Part shown: piece after piece, positions 49,440-61,640 of the stretch
How the letters are laid out: each line of letters opens with the position of its first letter
Numbering within the stretch: the stretch's first letter is position 1
Assembly (NCBI GenBank): GCA_026545765.1
Contig: JAIFAC010000295.1
Coordinates: 1 to 64,000, forward strand
Direction of reading: 5' to 3'
Length of the DNA: 64,000 nt
Source: Plantago major
Taxonomy: Eukaryota > Streptophyta > Magnoliopsida > Lamiales > Plantaginaceae
Notes under the pieces: generated by a model
Seen by the model: only the letters and a program-made list of their open reading frames with translations
Database searches by the model: none
Told to the model about the DNA's origin: nothing
Program-made: the position numbers and the translations under genes

Positions 49440-52400
49440 AATCCACTGGGACAAGAAGACCTAAGTATGGAAAGGTCACAAGTTCCAGAGACCAATCAGC
49501 CTGAAACTGCTCAGGTAGATGACTGGTTTAACTCTTATCTTGTGAACATTTTATGCTTATACATCTTTTCTCATAAAAATTTCTTTGTTACAGGCTGAGT
49601 TAGAAACGCAGAAACAAGAGGAAGCTGAGAAGCTTGCCTCAGATACTGAAAAAGAGATCCCTTCAACCTCAACTCTTGAGAAATCTGAGCCTGTGCCACA
49701 GGTAAATGATTCTTAAAGAGAACTAATTTTTCAGTAAAAATGTTTATGTGCTCATTCATGTTAAATGTTTCTAACAGGCTCCAACTGAGAAGGAAGAAGA
49801 TAAGGCAGAAATGCCAGAGACAAATCCAGAGACCAACAAGGTTTCTGAAGAATACATCACTGAGCCTTCAAACTTGAAGGTATATGACAATCAAGTGACA
49901 AGTATTCTTCATCTTGGGTTATCTTTTATCTCTTCTAATATTCAATACTTTCTACTTACAGGCTATTTCAAAAGTAGAAATGCAAGGGGATAAAGTTGAC
50001 TTCAAGATCAATGGAAATTGATGAAACCCCCAAGGCAACATCACTCGAAAGAACACCAGAAACTGCACAAGTTTCTGAGAAAAATGAATCTGAGCTTCCT
50101 TTTGAGGAAGTAAGTAGCACAAATCAGAATTCATTAAAAGCATGTTTATGCATAGATTCTTTCAAACTATTTCCTAAGTATTGTATTTCTCTGTGTTCAA
50201 GAAAGAAAGGTTCGAGGACCGCACTTCAAAGTCTCCACCTCACAACAAGATATCCGAGACAATTGTCTCAAGAGTCCAAGTCTCGAGCCTCAAGTACTTA
50301 CTCGTGTAATCCAAACTAAACTACACTACCACTCAGATATCTACCAAAGTTTTGAAACTCATTCAAAGCTCTTTCTTTCAGGCTCAAACAGGTGCAAAGC
50401 AGGTTCCCGATGATGATAAAAGGTACCTACTTCCCTTATTCAAGCCTAAAACCCTGCCAAAGCACATTCAATGCTTCAGAAAATGGCAGAGGTTAAGGTG
50501 CTCTGATCTCTCTGAAATATTGAGAATCACTGATCAACCAACCAGACGAGCACGAGCTCTTGACCTGGAAACATATGTCCAAGCAATGTTCCCTACAGAA
50601 CAATACATACGCTAATTTCATCGCAGAAGGACTTTTCCAGAGAAGTGGCGCACAGTTTGCTATAGGCCTTTGAACAGGCAAATGGTCAGACAAGATTACA
50701 GATGGCCTTCAAGCCAGTCCTGCCCCAGACGCTGCAATTCATACCTTCTGAACAAGAAGAAGTTAATGGGCAGAAGATCACTATCCCGGACGTGATTAAT
50801 CTTGTATCTGAAGATGAGGAGGAGGAAGAGATAAACGAAAATGACTTCGAACCTCCCACTGACCATCACCACAAGGATGACGACAAAAAGGATGATGACG
50901 ATGCCCCTGCACCAGGGACCGGAGGAATTTCACGAAGAAATCCTACCTCATCTGAAAAGCAAACCGAGAGGCAAACACGTAAATCTCCGCCCATCTCCTC
51001 AAAAGTCGAATCATCCATCTTCCCAACAACACAATGTCACAACACAAGTAGTGAGGATTCGAGGATATTGCATGTAAGATGTTAAATACTCAATCCAGAT
51101 CTACTCAACTCGCATAACCGCTGGAAGAGGAACAATAGCTCCATCTTCAACTGGAAGACCAGATAGCTAGATCCAGAGATAAGCTAGATCAACTACAAGA
51201 TCAATATCTGCAAGAGATGATTGCTTACTCTGAAGTCAAAGAGCTACAGGATGCTGTAACTGCACTCAACAAAGAACTCAATACTGAAGAAGTATCTGAA
51301 GTCAAGCATGATGCTAAGGCTGCATCAACTTCAAAAGAAGTACCATCCTCCTCCCAGAAAGGAAAGAAACCACTCACTGAGATGGTTGCTGGACTTGATA
51401 CGATCGATGAAAATGTCCAAGAGGATGAAGATCACTGGGCTGATTACTCAGATGATGAAGAAGACAAGACTTTGGCAGAACACCGCAATGAACATCTGGC
51501 GGTTTCTCACTTGAAAAGGAAGCTGATTGCTCCTGAAACATTCAAAGAAACCGCCAAACGCCCACTCCACGAAAGTACATGAATGTATACCAAGTTCTGG
51601 CTCATCTGAAGAAGGAGTTGTCTTTACAAAACAAGGAAGTAACTGCCTCCGTCCCCTCTGAACTGAAGAAGTTCACTGAGCTCATCACTCAGAGAACAAC
51701 TAGCATAGTCATTGCTTAGAAAGATCTGGGAATGATAAGGGACGATGATGCGTCTTTAGCTAAAAAAGCTTTTCAAGAGGCAAGTTACACTGCTGGAAAA
51801 GCAGATGCTATCCTAGGCCCACTGGCAGAGCTCACTGATAAGGACAATGGACTTATCAAACAAAATCAAGAGCTCAAAGCCGAACTTCAGAAGTTGGTCA
51901 GTGCCTACAACTATTTACAAGGACACTTTGACTCTCTCTCAGATTCTTTCATGAGACTGAGTCAGCCAACAATGACTAAGGGGGAAAGAATTTACAAATC
52001 TGGACCTCAAAGTCAGGGGGAATGGGAAGAAGGAGCAGAAAACAAGAAGAAATCTGGAGTTGGTGCTGCTCAAAGAGGAAGAGGAAACAAGAAACCTTCC
52101 CAACCACCACTCAGAATAAATGAACCCTCCTCAAGACAAGCTGCTTTGCAAATAGTAGCTGCTTCCCAGAAACCCACTGAAGGCACTTCAATGATTACAA
52201 GGGCAAGGGAACAGAAACCTCCAAGGAGTACCAAGGCTCCAAGGAGAAGACAAGTCAAAGGGATTGATGTCACTTCTGAAGAAGAAGAAGAAGGACAAAT
52301 CAAATCCCAGGGCAATGAAGAAGGCTGCAAACCTCTCACAAGATCTATTCTTGATGATGATGAGGAATCTGATGAAGATGAAGCTCCTCTTCACAGAAAA

Positions 52401-53201
52401 AGGAAAATTGAAAGCCTAACTGAGCCCATAGCTGCAAAGCCACTAGCAGCTAAAACACCCTCTAGAAATACCAAGTCTCTCCAGGGTGGTGATTCTTCAA
52501 GCAACAACCCCAAGGAGAATTCAAGATAGAAAAGGAACAGACTGAGAGCTGAGCAAAGACTTAGTCAACTTCCACTCAGGCTAGAAGAAGCCAAAATTGA
52601 GTATGTGAAGTATGACAATAATTCTTCTGTCTACAGGTGCATCAATCAGAAGAATGGCTATTGGATTCTGGAACTTAAGCATCTACTAGTAAATTCAAGA
52701 TTTCCAGAACCAATCCATAAACAGCTCATGGCATGGAGAAAAGACAAACCTACCTTGATCAACACCAATCACATCAAAGCATGGTTGGATTTTGAAGTTG
52801 TCAAGAGAACTGAAGCCATGAAGAAGGACCTCTCTGATGAATGTCCATATGGAAAGCCAGATGATGTGCACAGAATTATGAATGTTACTGGAACAGGCAC
52901 AAGAGCAAGACTCGCTGTGGAACCCTATGAGTCGTTCTATATGACAGAAGATCAATACAAGGGTGACATAAGATATCTGAAGATTATCTACGAATATTTC
53001 AAACTCTCAGATATCAGAATAGAGCATGCCTGGAAATGGGGAAAGTATCTGTGGGTCAAGCACTTTGTCAAGAAAAATCCTACCAAAACCTACAAGGAGG
53101 TCTGTAGATTTGCCAAAGACACAGAGATGCTCGTCAGAACTCTTCTATATGATTATTCTGATGACATCAAAAGGTTTGGAGATAGGAAATTTGCAGACTG
53201 A
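49440..53201 (+). mobile_element. Element B 3' additional (env-like) ORF region
   Basis: Blocks of open frame coding for hydrophilic, Glu/Lys/Ser-rich, partly coiled-coil-like protein, corresponding to 15.2-20.7 kb of element A but with less sequence in the upstream part. Between about 49.5 and 50.4 kb the blocks are separated by short segments with good GT...AG splice signals. Fossil with several breaks. A structural or env-like role is inferred only from the element family. Confidence 0.75.
49515..50201 (+). other. Ladder of short GT-AG introns in the 3' ORF region
   Basis: Four consecutive candidate introns: 49,515-49,593, 49,702-49,777, 49,880-49,961 and 50,110-50,201. Each is 76-92 bp, AT-rich, starts GT(A) and ends with a pyrimidine-rich or U-rich stretch and CAG or AAG. 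The first three are each followed by GCT. The same arrangement is visible in element A on the minus strand (around 18.0-18.8 kb). Sizes fit the short end of plant introns. Confidence 0.65.
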
Positions 53202-53586
53202 TCCATAGAACCACTGACTAAAGACTTGAAAAAATGAAGACTTGAAGACTAGTAATTAGGATGTTTACTTGGAGCTTGGTCACTCCTGTTGTCCTAATTT
53301 ACTATGTAATTTTTGTATTTTTGCTGACTGAGCTTAAATGTATTATGTTAAAGTTATCTGTATTCCTCAAATGTAATTTATCTGATGAACTTACTCTCAG
53401 ATATTATTCTATAAAAGATAACTTGTCAGCAAAGATCACATCTTGTAATTTGGTTGATGTTTACTTTCTGCACTTAATTGAATGAATTGAAAAATCATAA
53501 GAAATGATTAAGTGTTGGATTGTTTACTCATCCAGATTTGTAATAGGTTAGATAGTCATCGTTGACTGATCAAAAAGGGGGAAATT

Positions 53587-55004
53587 TGTTAGGAAATTTG
53601 TTAGATATTTTGTTAGAAATATATGTTTAAGTTTTGATCAGCAACATGATGACTTATCTTAGTCTCAGAAAGGTGACTAGTACTCTTGGTTCACTTGAAC
53701 ATTGTAAAAAAGGAAACCCACTTAGTATGATAGTCTAGTTAATCTTGTATAGGATGTTAGGTCTCAGAATGTAATTTTTATTTAATGAAGAGAAGACCAA
53801 GATGAAGACATCCAAGCAGAACGAGTTCAACGACATTGAAGACTTGAAGAACTGCACAAGATTACTGAAATAGTTTTACAGATACCTTAACCAGATATCT
53901 TGAAGACACGAATAGTTTTGGACAAACTAAGTCACAAGAGATATCTGAGAATCAAAAGGGTCTATCTGGAAAACAAGGAAAGTGTCCACATATATCTACA
54001 CTCAGATACCTCGAGCTTTAAACCACATCTCCGAAAAGAGAATTACATATTGCAAACAAAGTTGTTTCAATTCAAGTGGTATCTGAAGATTAAAGATAAG
54101 GACATGCAAAATTCAGAGAGAAAACTGCTTAAGTCAAATCTCTGATATAAAGCATAGTTCCGTTGACACTACAGGACAAAAAGTATAGTACAATGCATTT
54201 AATGCACGGACAGAGATGTCTGAACAAAAGCAACGGTTGCTTCTGAAGAAGAAGACAAACCTGCTACAGTACTATACACAGATATCAATAGCTTGAATTT
54301 GAGCCTAACGGATACTATTCAACGGCATTCAAATTCATCTATAAATATCAACACTTAGACTGCTTGAGAGGAGACACTCCTTAAGAACTTTACGAACTTA
54401 CTCTGAATATCTTACTCTCTTAAAGCAAACTACTTTTACATAAGCTTACTGTTGCGACTATAGCTTTTGATCTTAAGTAGCACTGAAGTTCTAAGTGTCC
54501 TGATCCTAAACAAGTAAAGCTATCTGTGAAAGAGTTGAATCGAAAGATCAAACATCTGAGATTCATTCTCTTGAACAGTTATCATAAGACTTGGGTCAGT
54601 AAAAGAACAGGATACCATACATTGAAAAGTGTATTAAGTATACTTGATACACAGAGCTATCTGATTAACTGAAAAGTTAATACAAGAAGCTCATCTGACA
54701 AACTCAAACCAAAAACCAACACCATAACTGGCGTGGAGTACAGGAAGTACTTAGCTTGGGAAGCTAGCGAATAACTCCAAGGTTATTGAGTATAGGAAGT
54801 ACTTAGCTTGGGAAGCTAGGGAATAACTCAAAGGTTTCTGAGTATAGGAAGTACTTAATGAAAAGTGGGAACAACTCAGGGGGAACATTTGGTTGGGAAC
54901 CATTTGTTTAAGAAGTCTTAGAATAGGATCTTTGTAAGGTGACCTCAAATATCTATTCTACTGAATTCTAGGTCTTTGGAAGACCGAAGTGGATTAGTTG
55001 GACT
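53587..55004 (+). repeat. Element B 3' LTR, first part
   Basis: Starts TGTTAGGAAATTTG after the purine tract and follows the 5' LTR closely until about 55,004, where unrelated DNA begins. The LTR's far end reappears at 56,949-57,062. Confidence 0.9.
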
Positions 55005-55011
55005 GGTGCGA

Positions 55012-55170
55012 TTTCTAGTTATCATGTATATGCCTATTCAGTGCTTCTAGAATAGTTGCAAATTTGAATTCTTCCAATAATAATGTGTCACACACGTAGC
55101 TGGTGGCACAATCTCTAGTTATCATATACTATATGCCTATTCAGTGCTTCTTGAATAGTTGCAAATTTGA
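55012..55170. repeat. Tandem duplication, about 97-bp period
   Basis: The block CTAGTTATCAT, TATGCCTATTCAGTGCTTCT and GAATAGTTGCAAATTTGA occurs at about 55,018-55,068 and 55,115-55,170. Confidence 0.85.
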
Positions 55171-55397
55171 TCCATTGCCATTTTTGCCATGTATAGTTTT
55201 CACGGCCTGTTGTTTGACAGTATGCTGATATCAACCTATGGTTTTGGTTTTCTCCGCTTAGTTTCATTTGCTATCTATCCTTTTGGAGAACATGATACTC
55301 CTGTTTATCTTCCAAGCACGTGCTAATTGAATAACAGGTGAATGATGTGTACTTTATTAGTGGGTTGGTAATCAGATCATATAAACTTGTCTCTCCT

Positions 55398-55460
<63 letters not shown>

Positions 55461-55461
55461 T
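55398..55461. repeat. (TAA)n microsatellite
   Basis: About 21 TAA units, followed by a short TCA run. The poly-Ile reading on the minus strand is an artefact. Confidence 0.97.
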
Positions 55462-55479
55462 CATCATCATAAATCAATC

Positions 55480-55730
55480 AGCTTATCAGCTACCCAATAA
55501 GCGATCAACTAGCTTATTAGCCAACAACTAGTACAACTAGTTTATAACTAGTTTTGCTAAACAAAGTCGAGTCCAAAGCCCTATCTACACTAGCTTATCA
55601 GTTTGATGAGCTTATTTTCTATTAAGCTTGTTACATGAACGCTTGGTAGCTGATAAACTTGTCCAAGTAGCTTATAAAAAAACAAGGTAGCTGATTTGGT
55701 TTTACATACCATATTTATCAAACCAGCTAA
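55480..55730. mobile_element. MITE-like segment rich in CTTATCAGCT/AGCTGATAA
   Basis: The words GCTTATCAG, TAGCTTATTAG, GTAGCTGATAAAC and GTAGCTTATAA occur repeatedly in both orientations. The two halves can partly pair, which is typical of some hAT-like plant MITEs. The right end is cut by the gag fragment, so termini and target duplication cannot be defined. Confidence 0.45.
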
Positions 55731-55731
55731 T

Positions 55732-56565
55732 TGATTGTTTGGGAACCATCTTGCTGAGTAGTTATGAATGTTCTTCTTTCTTCACTCTTATTTAGAGTGG
55801 AAGAACAGTCTGTTTGTGTTCTCAGCCCAAGTCCTTTCTTTTCTGAAGGATCTCTTAAGTAAGATTGTACTTCAGTTAGAGTGTAAGATTGAAAAGATAA
55901 TTCTTTCTTTTTGAGTTCCTTATTTTCAGAAAGAAGATCTTCATATTTCTTTTGAAGTACTGCCAATGCTTCTTTATGTGACTTTTCAGTCTCAGATATC
56001 TGAGCTTTGAGAAACGCATTTTCAGCGTCCTTTTTCTCAGATATCTTAACCAAATGAGAATTTTCCTTTGCAAGAAAATTCTTTTCCTCCTCTAGATTTT
56101 CAGTTCTCGCACGGATCATTAGAAATTCTCTTTCAAAGATATCAAGTTCCTTTCTGAGATTTTCTAGATCTTTTGTTTCTTCCTCATCACTTTCATAAGT
56201 GTAACAAGAAGTATGTGTTACCTCATCAGCCATAAGACAGTTTTCAATGTTAGAGATGTCTGGACCGTCGATCTCAGCAACTCCACACATTTCATTCTTC
56301 TTGAGGCCAAAGTCGATTATATCGTGAGTAACTCCACATAATTCTGGTGATGGTAACGTTGAGTCATCTGAGTCATCTTCAGAGTCTGTCTCAACATCTA
56401 GAGCATCCAATTGAGTTTGGATTTTCTTTCTTTCTTCAGTTAGCAAAGCTTTCTGGCTTCTTCTGAAGATTCTTCTATCTTTTCTGTCACCTATCTTTAG
56501 TTTGTTGAAGGCAGGACAATCCTTTTTGAAGTGACCAGGTTTTTGACAGTAGATACAGATACCAT
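55732..56565 (-). mobile_element. SIRE-type gag fragment (inverted) within the insert
   Basis: Minus-strand gag sequence running from the zinc knuckle side (about 56,500-56,565) through the acidic and coiled-coil parts to about 55,732. It matches element A's gag very closely. It lacks LTRs and is a fragment. Confidence 0.9.
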
Positions 56566-56945
56566 ATTAGTGCCTCTCAAAAGTATAACAATGCATCTTA
56601 AAACTCTATCAGAGCAGGAAAATGAACACAAGCTAAAAATAGTAACATTGATACTTGTAAAACTATAACAATGCCTCATAAAACTATAACAATGCATTTG
56701 CAAACAATCAAATCATAAATATATCATCAGAAGCTAAAAAGACTAATGTTGTTGCTTAAAACTATAACATATGCGCTAAAAATAATAACATGCAGAAATA
56801 CTCAAAACAAACTAAAAATAGTAACATTGAAGCTTAAAGCTAAAGCCATATTAGTGCATCTTAAAATTATAACAGTGCCTCTTAAAACTATAACAATGCC
56901 TTATAAAACTATATCGAAGCATTTGCAAAAAATCAAATCATAAAT
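56566..56945. repeat. Minisatellite with AAAACTATAACAATGC units
   Basis: About ten imperfect short units around TAAAACTATAACAATGC, arranged as two larger copies, each ending GCATTTGCAAA(C/A)AATCAAATCATAAATATA (at about 56,693 and 56,918). Confidence 0.75.
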
Positions 56946-56948
56946 ATA

Positions 56949-57062
56949 CTCAGATATCTGTTCAGATATCTGAGAAATAGTTGTTATCGACAAAATTTTT
57001 AAAAGACTATTCACCCCCCCCCCCCCTCCTAGTCTTTTACTTTGCCGTTATCTGGACCAACA
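56949..57062 (+). repeat. Element B 3' LTR, terminal part
   Basis: Contains the AGATATCT palindromes, the TAAAAGACTA and poly-C hairpin and the terminal GGACCAACA, exactly as at the end of the 5' LTR. It marks the right limit of element B and of the palindrome. Confidence 0.92.
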
Positions 57063-60000
57063 GCACGTAAAAAATACATATGATTATTATAGAAATTAAT
57101 ATGAAAGAACACATTTATAATTATAATAATATTTCCTGAAGGCGCATGTTCTTGGTCAACTTTAGCACACGACAATAACTCCATATGTTTCTAGATGAAG
57201 TAAGAGAGTGATGAACTATGTCTTGCCTACTACCTTTTGGAATGACAGGTAATATTTGTTTAAAATCTCCTCCAAAAACAACAACCAATCCTCCAAATGG
57301 TTTGTCCGAAGGCTCACAGTCGTCTCTCCTCATAATGTCTCGTAAGCTACGATCCAATGCCTCGAAACAATACTTATTTGTCATCTGGGCTTCATCCCAT
57401 ATTATCAACTTTGTCTTCAATAATCCCAGAAGATCGATCCATGAACAATCCTACTACACATATATAGTCGTCTCATCAACATTCAAAGGAATGCTAAATC
57501 TAGAGTGGGTTGTACGACCTCCAGGCAATAGTAAAGAAGCAATACCACTCGAAGCAACAGGTAGAACAATATCACCTCTACCACGTATCGCAGAACATAG
57601 GGTCTTCCATAAGAACGTCTTACCGGTACCACCATATCCATACAAAAAGAAAACACCACCAAATACCAATGTAAACAACATCCATAATGGTATGGTAGAC
57701 AACCTTGCTCATCATTCAAACTTCGATATAGGCGGTTATGCTCACAATCATTGCAAAGAATATCACGAGACATCTCTTCGAGAATAAGATTGTTCTGACC
57801 ATCTTTGACAACTACCTCATTTGGTCTTGGCATACCTTCAATATGAGTAAGACTAAATCCATTCCGAGCAAGCAATTGTTCAATCTCGAGAAGTGTGAAA
57901 TTGAGCAATTGTTCTTTCGTGAGCTCAAGACCTGTTTTGAAATAAGAAAATATTAATGGATGTTGTGCTAAAAAAGGAAATTCATTTGCAAAGTTTACAA
58001 TTACCACACATGTACAATATATGGAGTGGCGAAACGCTTACTTGGATTATTAAGTTTCCTTCGCATGTTGCATTGAATATCATCCAATAAAAACTCCCAC
58101 GAGCTGTCCCATACATGAACCGGTCTAGACATGCTTTCGGATTGGATGAGAATAGAGAATAGATGTCTCAAAAAGTGACCGGACCCCCAGAAACTTGCTT
58201 CCTTTATAGCATAAATATATTCATTATCATTGTCCAGGAGACCTAAAGCATAACACGCATCACGATATGTTTGGTGGACAAAACCATCTACAGTCCTCAA
58301 GTCCTCAAAGCATGTTGGACCCCTAATGTGATTCAACATGATCCTAAGGAAATACGCAGGACCTGTTCGTATAGGAACATTATAGCCATTGAATTGCTTT
58401 CTGGGCTTCCATTTCTTCTTAGCTTGATCCCAAACATAGTGCTTCTAAACTCACAGATAAATAGATTCGTTCTGGGTGATCTCTATCAGATTCCATCCAC
58501 TTCAAAAAATTTGTCTCTACAACAGTGTTGATCTTCTCGAAAATGTCCTCAATCACATCACCATCCTTGAAGACCATATTATGTTCACCATCCATATGAA
58601 ATGAAAGACGCCAATGTGGATCCTTGTAGTGTATATCAAATCCCAAAATACGCCAAACCGCCTCACATGAAGATATGTACCGACAGTCAATGTAATCCTT
58701 GACTTCATTGTCAACAGTTATCTTAGCACCAATCCGATCTACTCCCTTGTTGATGTACTTAAATAGCTACTCGATTGAATTGGTCTTGTTACACCACTCA
58801 ACATTTATATGCGCCTGGTACTTCATCAACAAATAAGGATTATATGGGACAATATATCTGTAAGGAAATATATACATTATATTTTATGTTAACAAAGACT
58901 AATAAATTATACAAAATAAATGATGAATATTAATGGGTACCTATTGTCAATCATTTCACCATTCTTATCAATTGTTGCACCTTTGTCTCGCCTTCTATAA
59001 ACTGGATATCCGTTACCATCAAACACTGTTCGATCATTAAAAGATTTTGGAAATTTTTTGGAGCATTTCTTTCCATCATGCATGCATGTAGAAGTTGGAT
59101 TCAATGGTCCACACGGACCATGTACCATGAATTCGGACACGGCTTTGTATAGTTCTCGTCGAGTTCCTTATCGGGTATTTCAGCACTAATGAAATCATCT
59201 ATATCATTGGAATTCATATTCTTGTCACTCCGATCAATCCACAGGAGTATATGTGCATGTGGCAAACCACGTTTTTTGAAACTCAATGGTGTAGATAACT
59301 GCATGATATTATAATACAATTCAAAGAGATTAAATACATAACAACAATTACTATTTGAATGAAAACAATTTGCGAGAGTCATTCTTACCTCCAACTGCCT
59401 TTCCAAAAATGTTTTCCGTCTTCAGATCTTTGATCAATTGATCCAGTTTCATTTTGAAAACACGACTCAATATGTCAGGACGGCCTTCCGTCGTAATCCT
59501 CAGACTCCACAAAGCGTGTAATCTCAGGCCACTTCGGGTTACATGTAAATGTGATGAACAACTCAGGATAACCTATACTCTTACATATAGCCATGGTGTC
59601 CTGGAAGTTTTGTACCATGTACCTTGGGCCTCCAACAAATGTAGATGGTAGAACTATACGCTTTCCCATTGTTCCAAAAGAACCATCTGATTCAACTATT
59701 CCTCTACGCATTGCATCTTCAAGTGACATGTAGTTATCAGATCGCAATTTCTTTTGGTTATTTGTAATGAATGAAAGCCTTTGAGATTCCATCATCATAT
59801 AACCGTCAACCAAAAATTGTTGGAATAACTTTCGCTCAACAATATAGTTAGAGCCTCTTTCCACTATCGAATATCATATATGAAAGAAACTCCTTAATTG
59901 TTAACATATGCCCCGACTTTAGATTTGTCGAATGACGATTCCGTATGGTATCCATCCTCCCATATGGGAATAACAAAGGTTATTGCATTGGGAGATAAGA

Positions 60001-61102
60001 TGGATGCAACTCTGATATACGTATCATATTTCCACTCTTTTCTTCCAACACAATATCACGTATATCCATCTCATATTCATCATTTCCTGAGGATAAAATT
60101 AGTATGAGTATAAGTTATAATGTCGGTATTAATTAAAGTTTGAAAAAAAATCATATTTATGTGGTATTTATAATGTTCATACCAACTATTAATGCAAATG
60201 ATTTAACATGTTCGAAGATTATACATCCTCCCGTCACAAGTGATCTCCTACCGATAAGACGTAGCCTCACATCCATATCATCGCTCTCCTTGAAACGCCA
60301 AAGCCCATACGGAAATTTTTCGCTATGGGATTATGCAGTCAATCATGTTCTAAGATCATTGACCACGTATGTCAAATTTTTTGGATTTTTTGTTTAATAG
60401 AGTAAGTTAAATTAATGATAAATTGTAATATAGGTAAGCGCCTAAAAAATCTCATTTAGTAATTTTTGGGACATATTTATTACCGGCAAATATGATCCTA
60501 TCTTCGCCCATCTTCAACATAATACATGTATAGTTGTGAAAATTTGGGAGATTCCCCTTCGATAGGTAAGAGACTACCAAGACGGTGATAATTATTACCG
60601 CCAAGCCTATATGAATAAGGACCCCTTCCTTTATTCACAGAATTATCTTGAAAACCACCCATAGAAGTGAATGCGTACATCATATTGTATGCTCTTATGT
60701 GTTCAAGAAAATTTCGGCTCTTTTGATGCCTATTATGTAGTAGATCAAGTAGTGGCCTTGGCGGTGTCTGCAATAATGGTAGTTGTATTCGCTCGACTAC
60801 AACACAAACCAAATTCGACGACTCAATGGAGAACTCTTAATCCTCTCATCAAAAAACATAAGAGCACCGCAATCACCACATGCATATGTAAGATCTCCCA
60901 TATCTTGATATTCTGAATAATTGAAGAAATAGATGTTAATTTTAATGATATGTATGCAATCGGAATGAAATGTTCTCGAATTTAGATATGCTATTATTAT
61001 ATTACCAACGACAACTATCCCAATTTTTCTACGTGCAGCCATGTCCTTCTTTTCGGTTTTCTTTTGCAATGCTCTTTGTCTTGCTCCTTTAAAGTGTCTC
61101 AC
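57063..61102 (-). pseudogene. Helitron Rep-helicase (RepHel) gene, incomplete
   Basis: Helitrons are rolling-circle DNA transposons. Read leftward: N-terminal YQDMGDLTYACGDCGALM zinc-finger-like segment (about 60,830-60,905, after an intron), IRAYNMMYAFTSMGG and GRGPYSYRLGG (about 60,500-60,800), RLRLIGRRS (about 60,240-60,300), LFITFTCNPKWPEI (about 59,530-59,580), the HUH motif in GLPHAHILLWID (about 59,240-59,275), the two-tyrosine motif DYIDCRYIS (about 58,680-58,710), then PIF1-type helicase with Walker A YGYGGTGKTF (57,615-57,645) and Walker B IIWDEAQM (about 57,388-57,411). In-frame stops are visible at 59,980-59,982 (in the MQ-PLLFPYG motif) and 58,767-58,769 (before LFKYINKG), and there are further frame changes. 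The C-terminal helicase half is absent: the gene is cut at element B's LTR end. Inactive. Confidence 0.88.
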
Positions 61103-61129
61103 GATGAAGACTCAGAATATCTTGTTCAA

Positions 61130-61640
61130 GACATCACAACTTTCTTCACATAGCATGTATTTTGCCAAGAAGCCTCTTAATGTGGTCTTCAAAGAATAGC
61201 ATAGAATTTTCAATTGCCATAGGTAATCCGTAATCCTACATAGTTCAAAATGGTATTGTTTATCTAGTAGCATTTTATGAGTTTTCTAAGAGAGTAAGAA
61301 TAATAACTATAACTTGTAACTTACTATATACCAGGCACACTTCTTGATACACCACATATTCACACGGATTATTCTTCAGATGCCTTCTCATTCTAAGGAC
61401 ATCCATTCTATGTAGCTTGTTGAAGTTAGTAACCTCTTTGTATGCCCGATCGATGAATTCTGTTCATAAGAACATGTTAATAAATTCATCATATAGATAA
61501 AAATTTATTTAGTGCAAAACTGTACGAATGATACCATTTGATGTATACTCTTCCAGATTAACAACATCTCCGGAAATATTCCTCGTGACGTCCTTAATAA
61601 CCGATCTGTGTATGGGGACATGTTTTCCATGTTGAACTGT
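61130..61640 (-). pseudogene. Coding-like exons upstream of the Helitron gene
   Basis: Minus-strand stretches read as HVPIHRSVIKDVTRNISGDV (about 61,560-61,625), RAYKEVTNFNKLHRMDVLRM (about 61,390-61,450) and LWQLKILCYSLKTTLRGFLA (about 61,165-61,225), separated by short AT-rich gaps with plausible GT-AG ends. They could be 5' exons of the RepHel gene or an adjacent gene fragment carried by the Helitron. I do not recognise the family. The left-hand LTR of element C cuts the region at 61,662. Confidence 0.4.

Larger units (their letters stand above)
55005..56948. mobile_element. Composite insert inside element B's 3' LTR
   Basis: About 1.9 kb of unrelated sequence separating the two parts of the LTR. 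It contains a tandem duplication (55,012-55,170), a TAA microsatellite (55,398-55,461), a MITE-like segment (about 55,480-55,730), a minus-strand gag fragment of the same SIRE family (55,732-56,565) and a minisatellite (56,566-56,945). A stretch of the LTR is missing across the insert, so it is more than a clean single insertion. Confidence 0.75.
34950..57062. repeat. Right arm of the large broken palindrome
   Basis: Mirror of 13,219-34,457: CysRS coding (34,950), R4, Copia LTR and 3' end, SCC2 exons, Copia 3' end, SIRE-type distal end, LTR, element B. Arm lengths are about 21-22 kb. Confidence 0.85.
41192..57062 (+). mobile_element. SIRE/Maximus-type Ty1-Copia element B
   Basis: Plus-strand relative of element A: 5' LTR 41,192-42,708, primer site 42,711-42,722, gag, protease-integrase-RT-RNase H, spacer repeats, 3' env-like ORF region, purine tract (about 53,574-53,586) and a 3' LTR that starts at 53,587, is interrupted by foreign DNA at about 55,005-56,948, and ends at 57,062. 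Protein-level blocks are nearly the same as in A. In one 200-bp LTR stretch compared by eye only about one base differs between the two LTRs, which suggests a young insertion or later homogenisation. It is broken in more than ten places. Confidence 0.92.
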
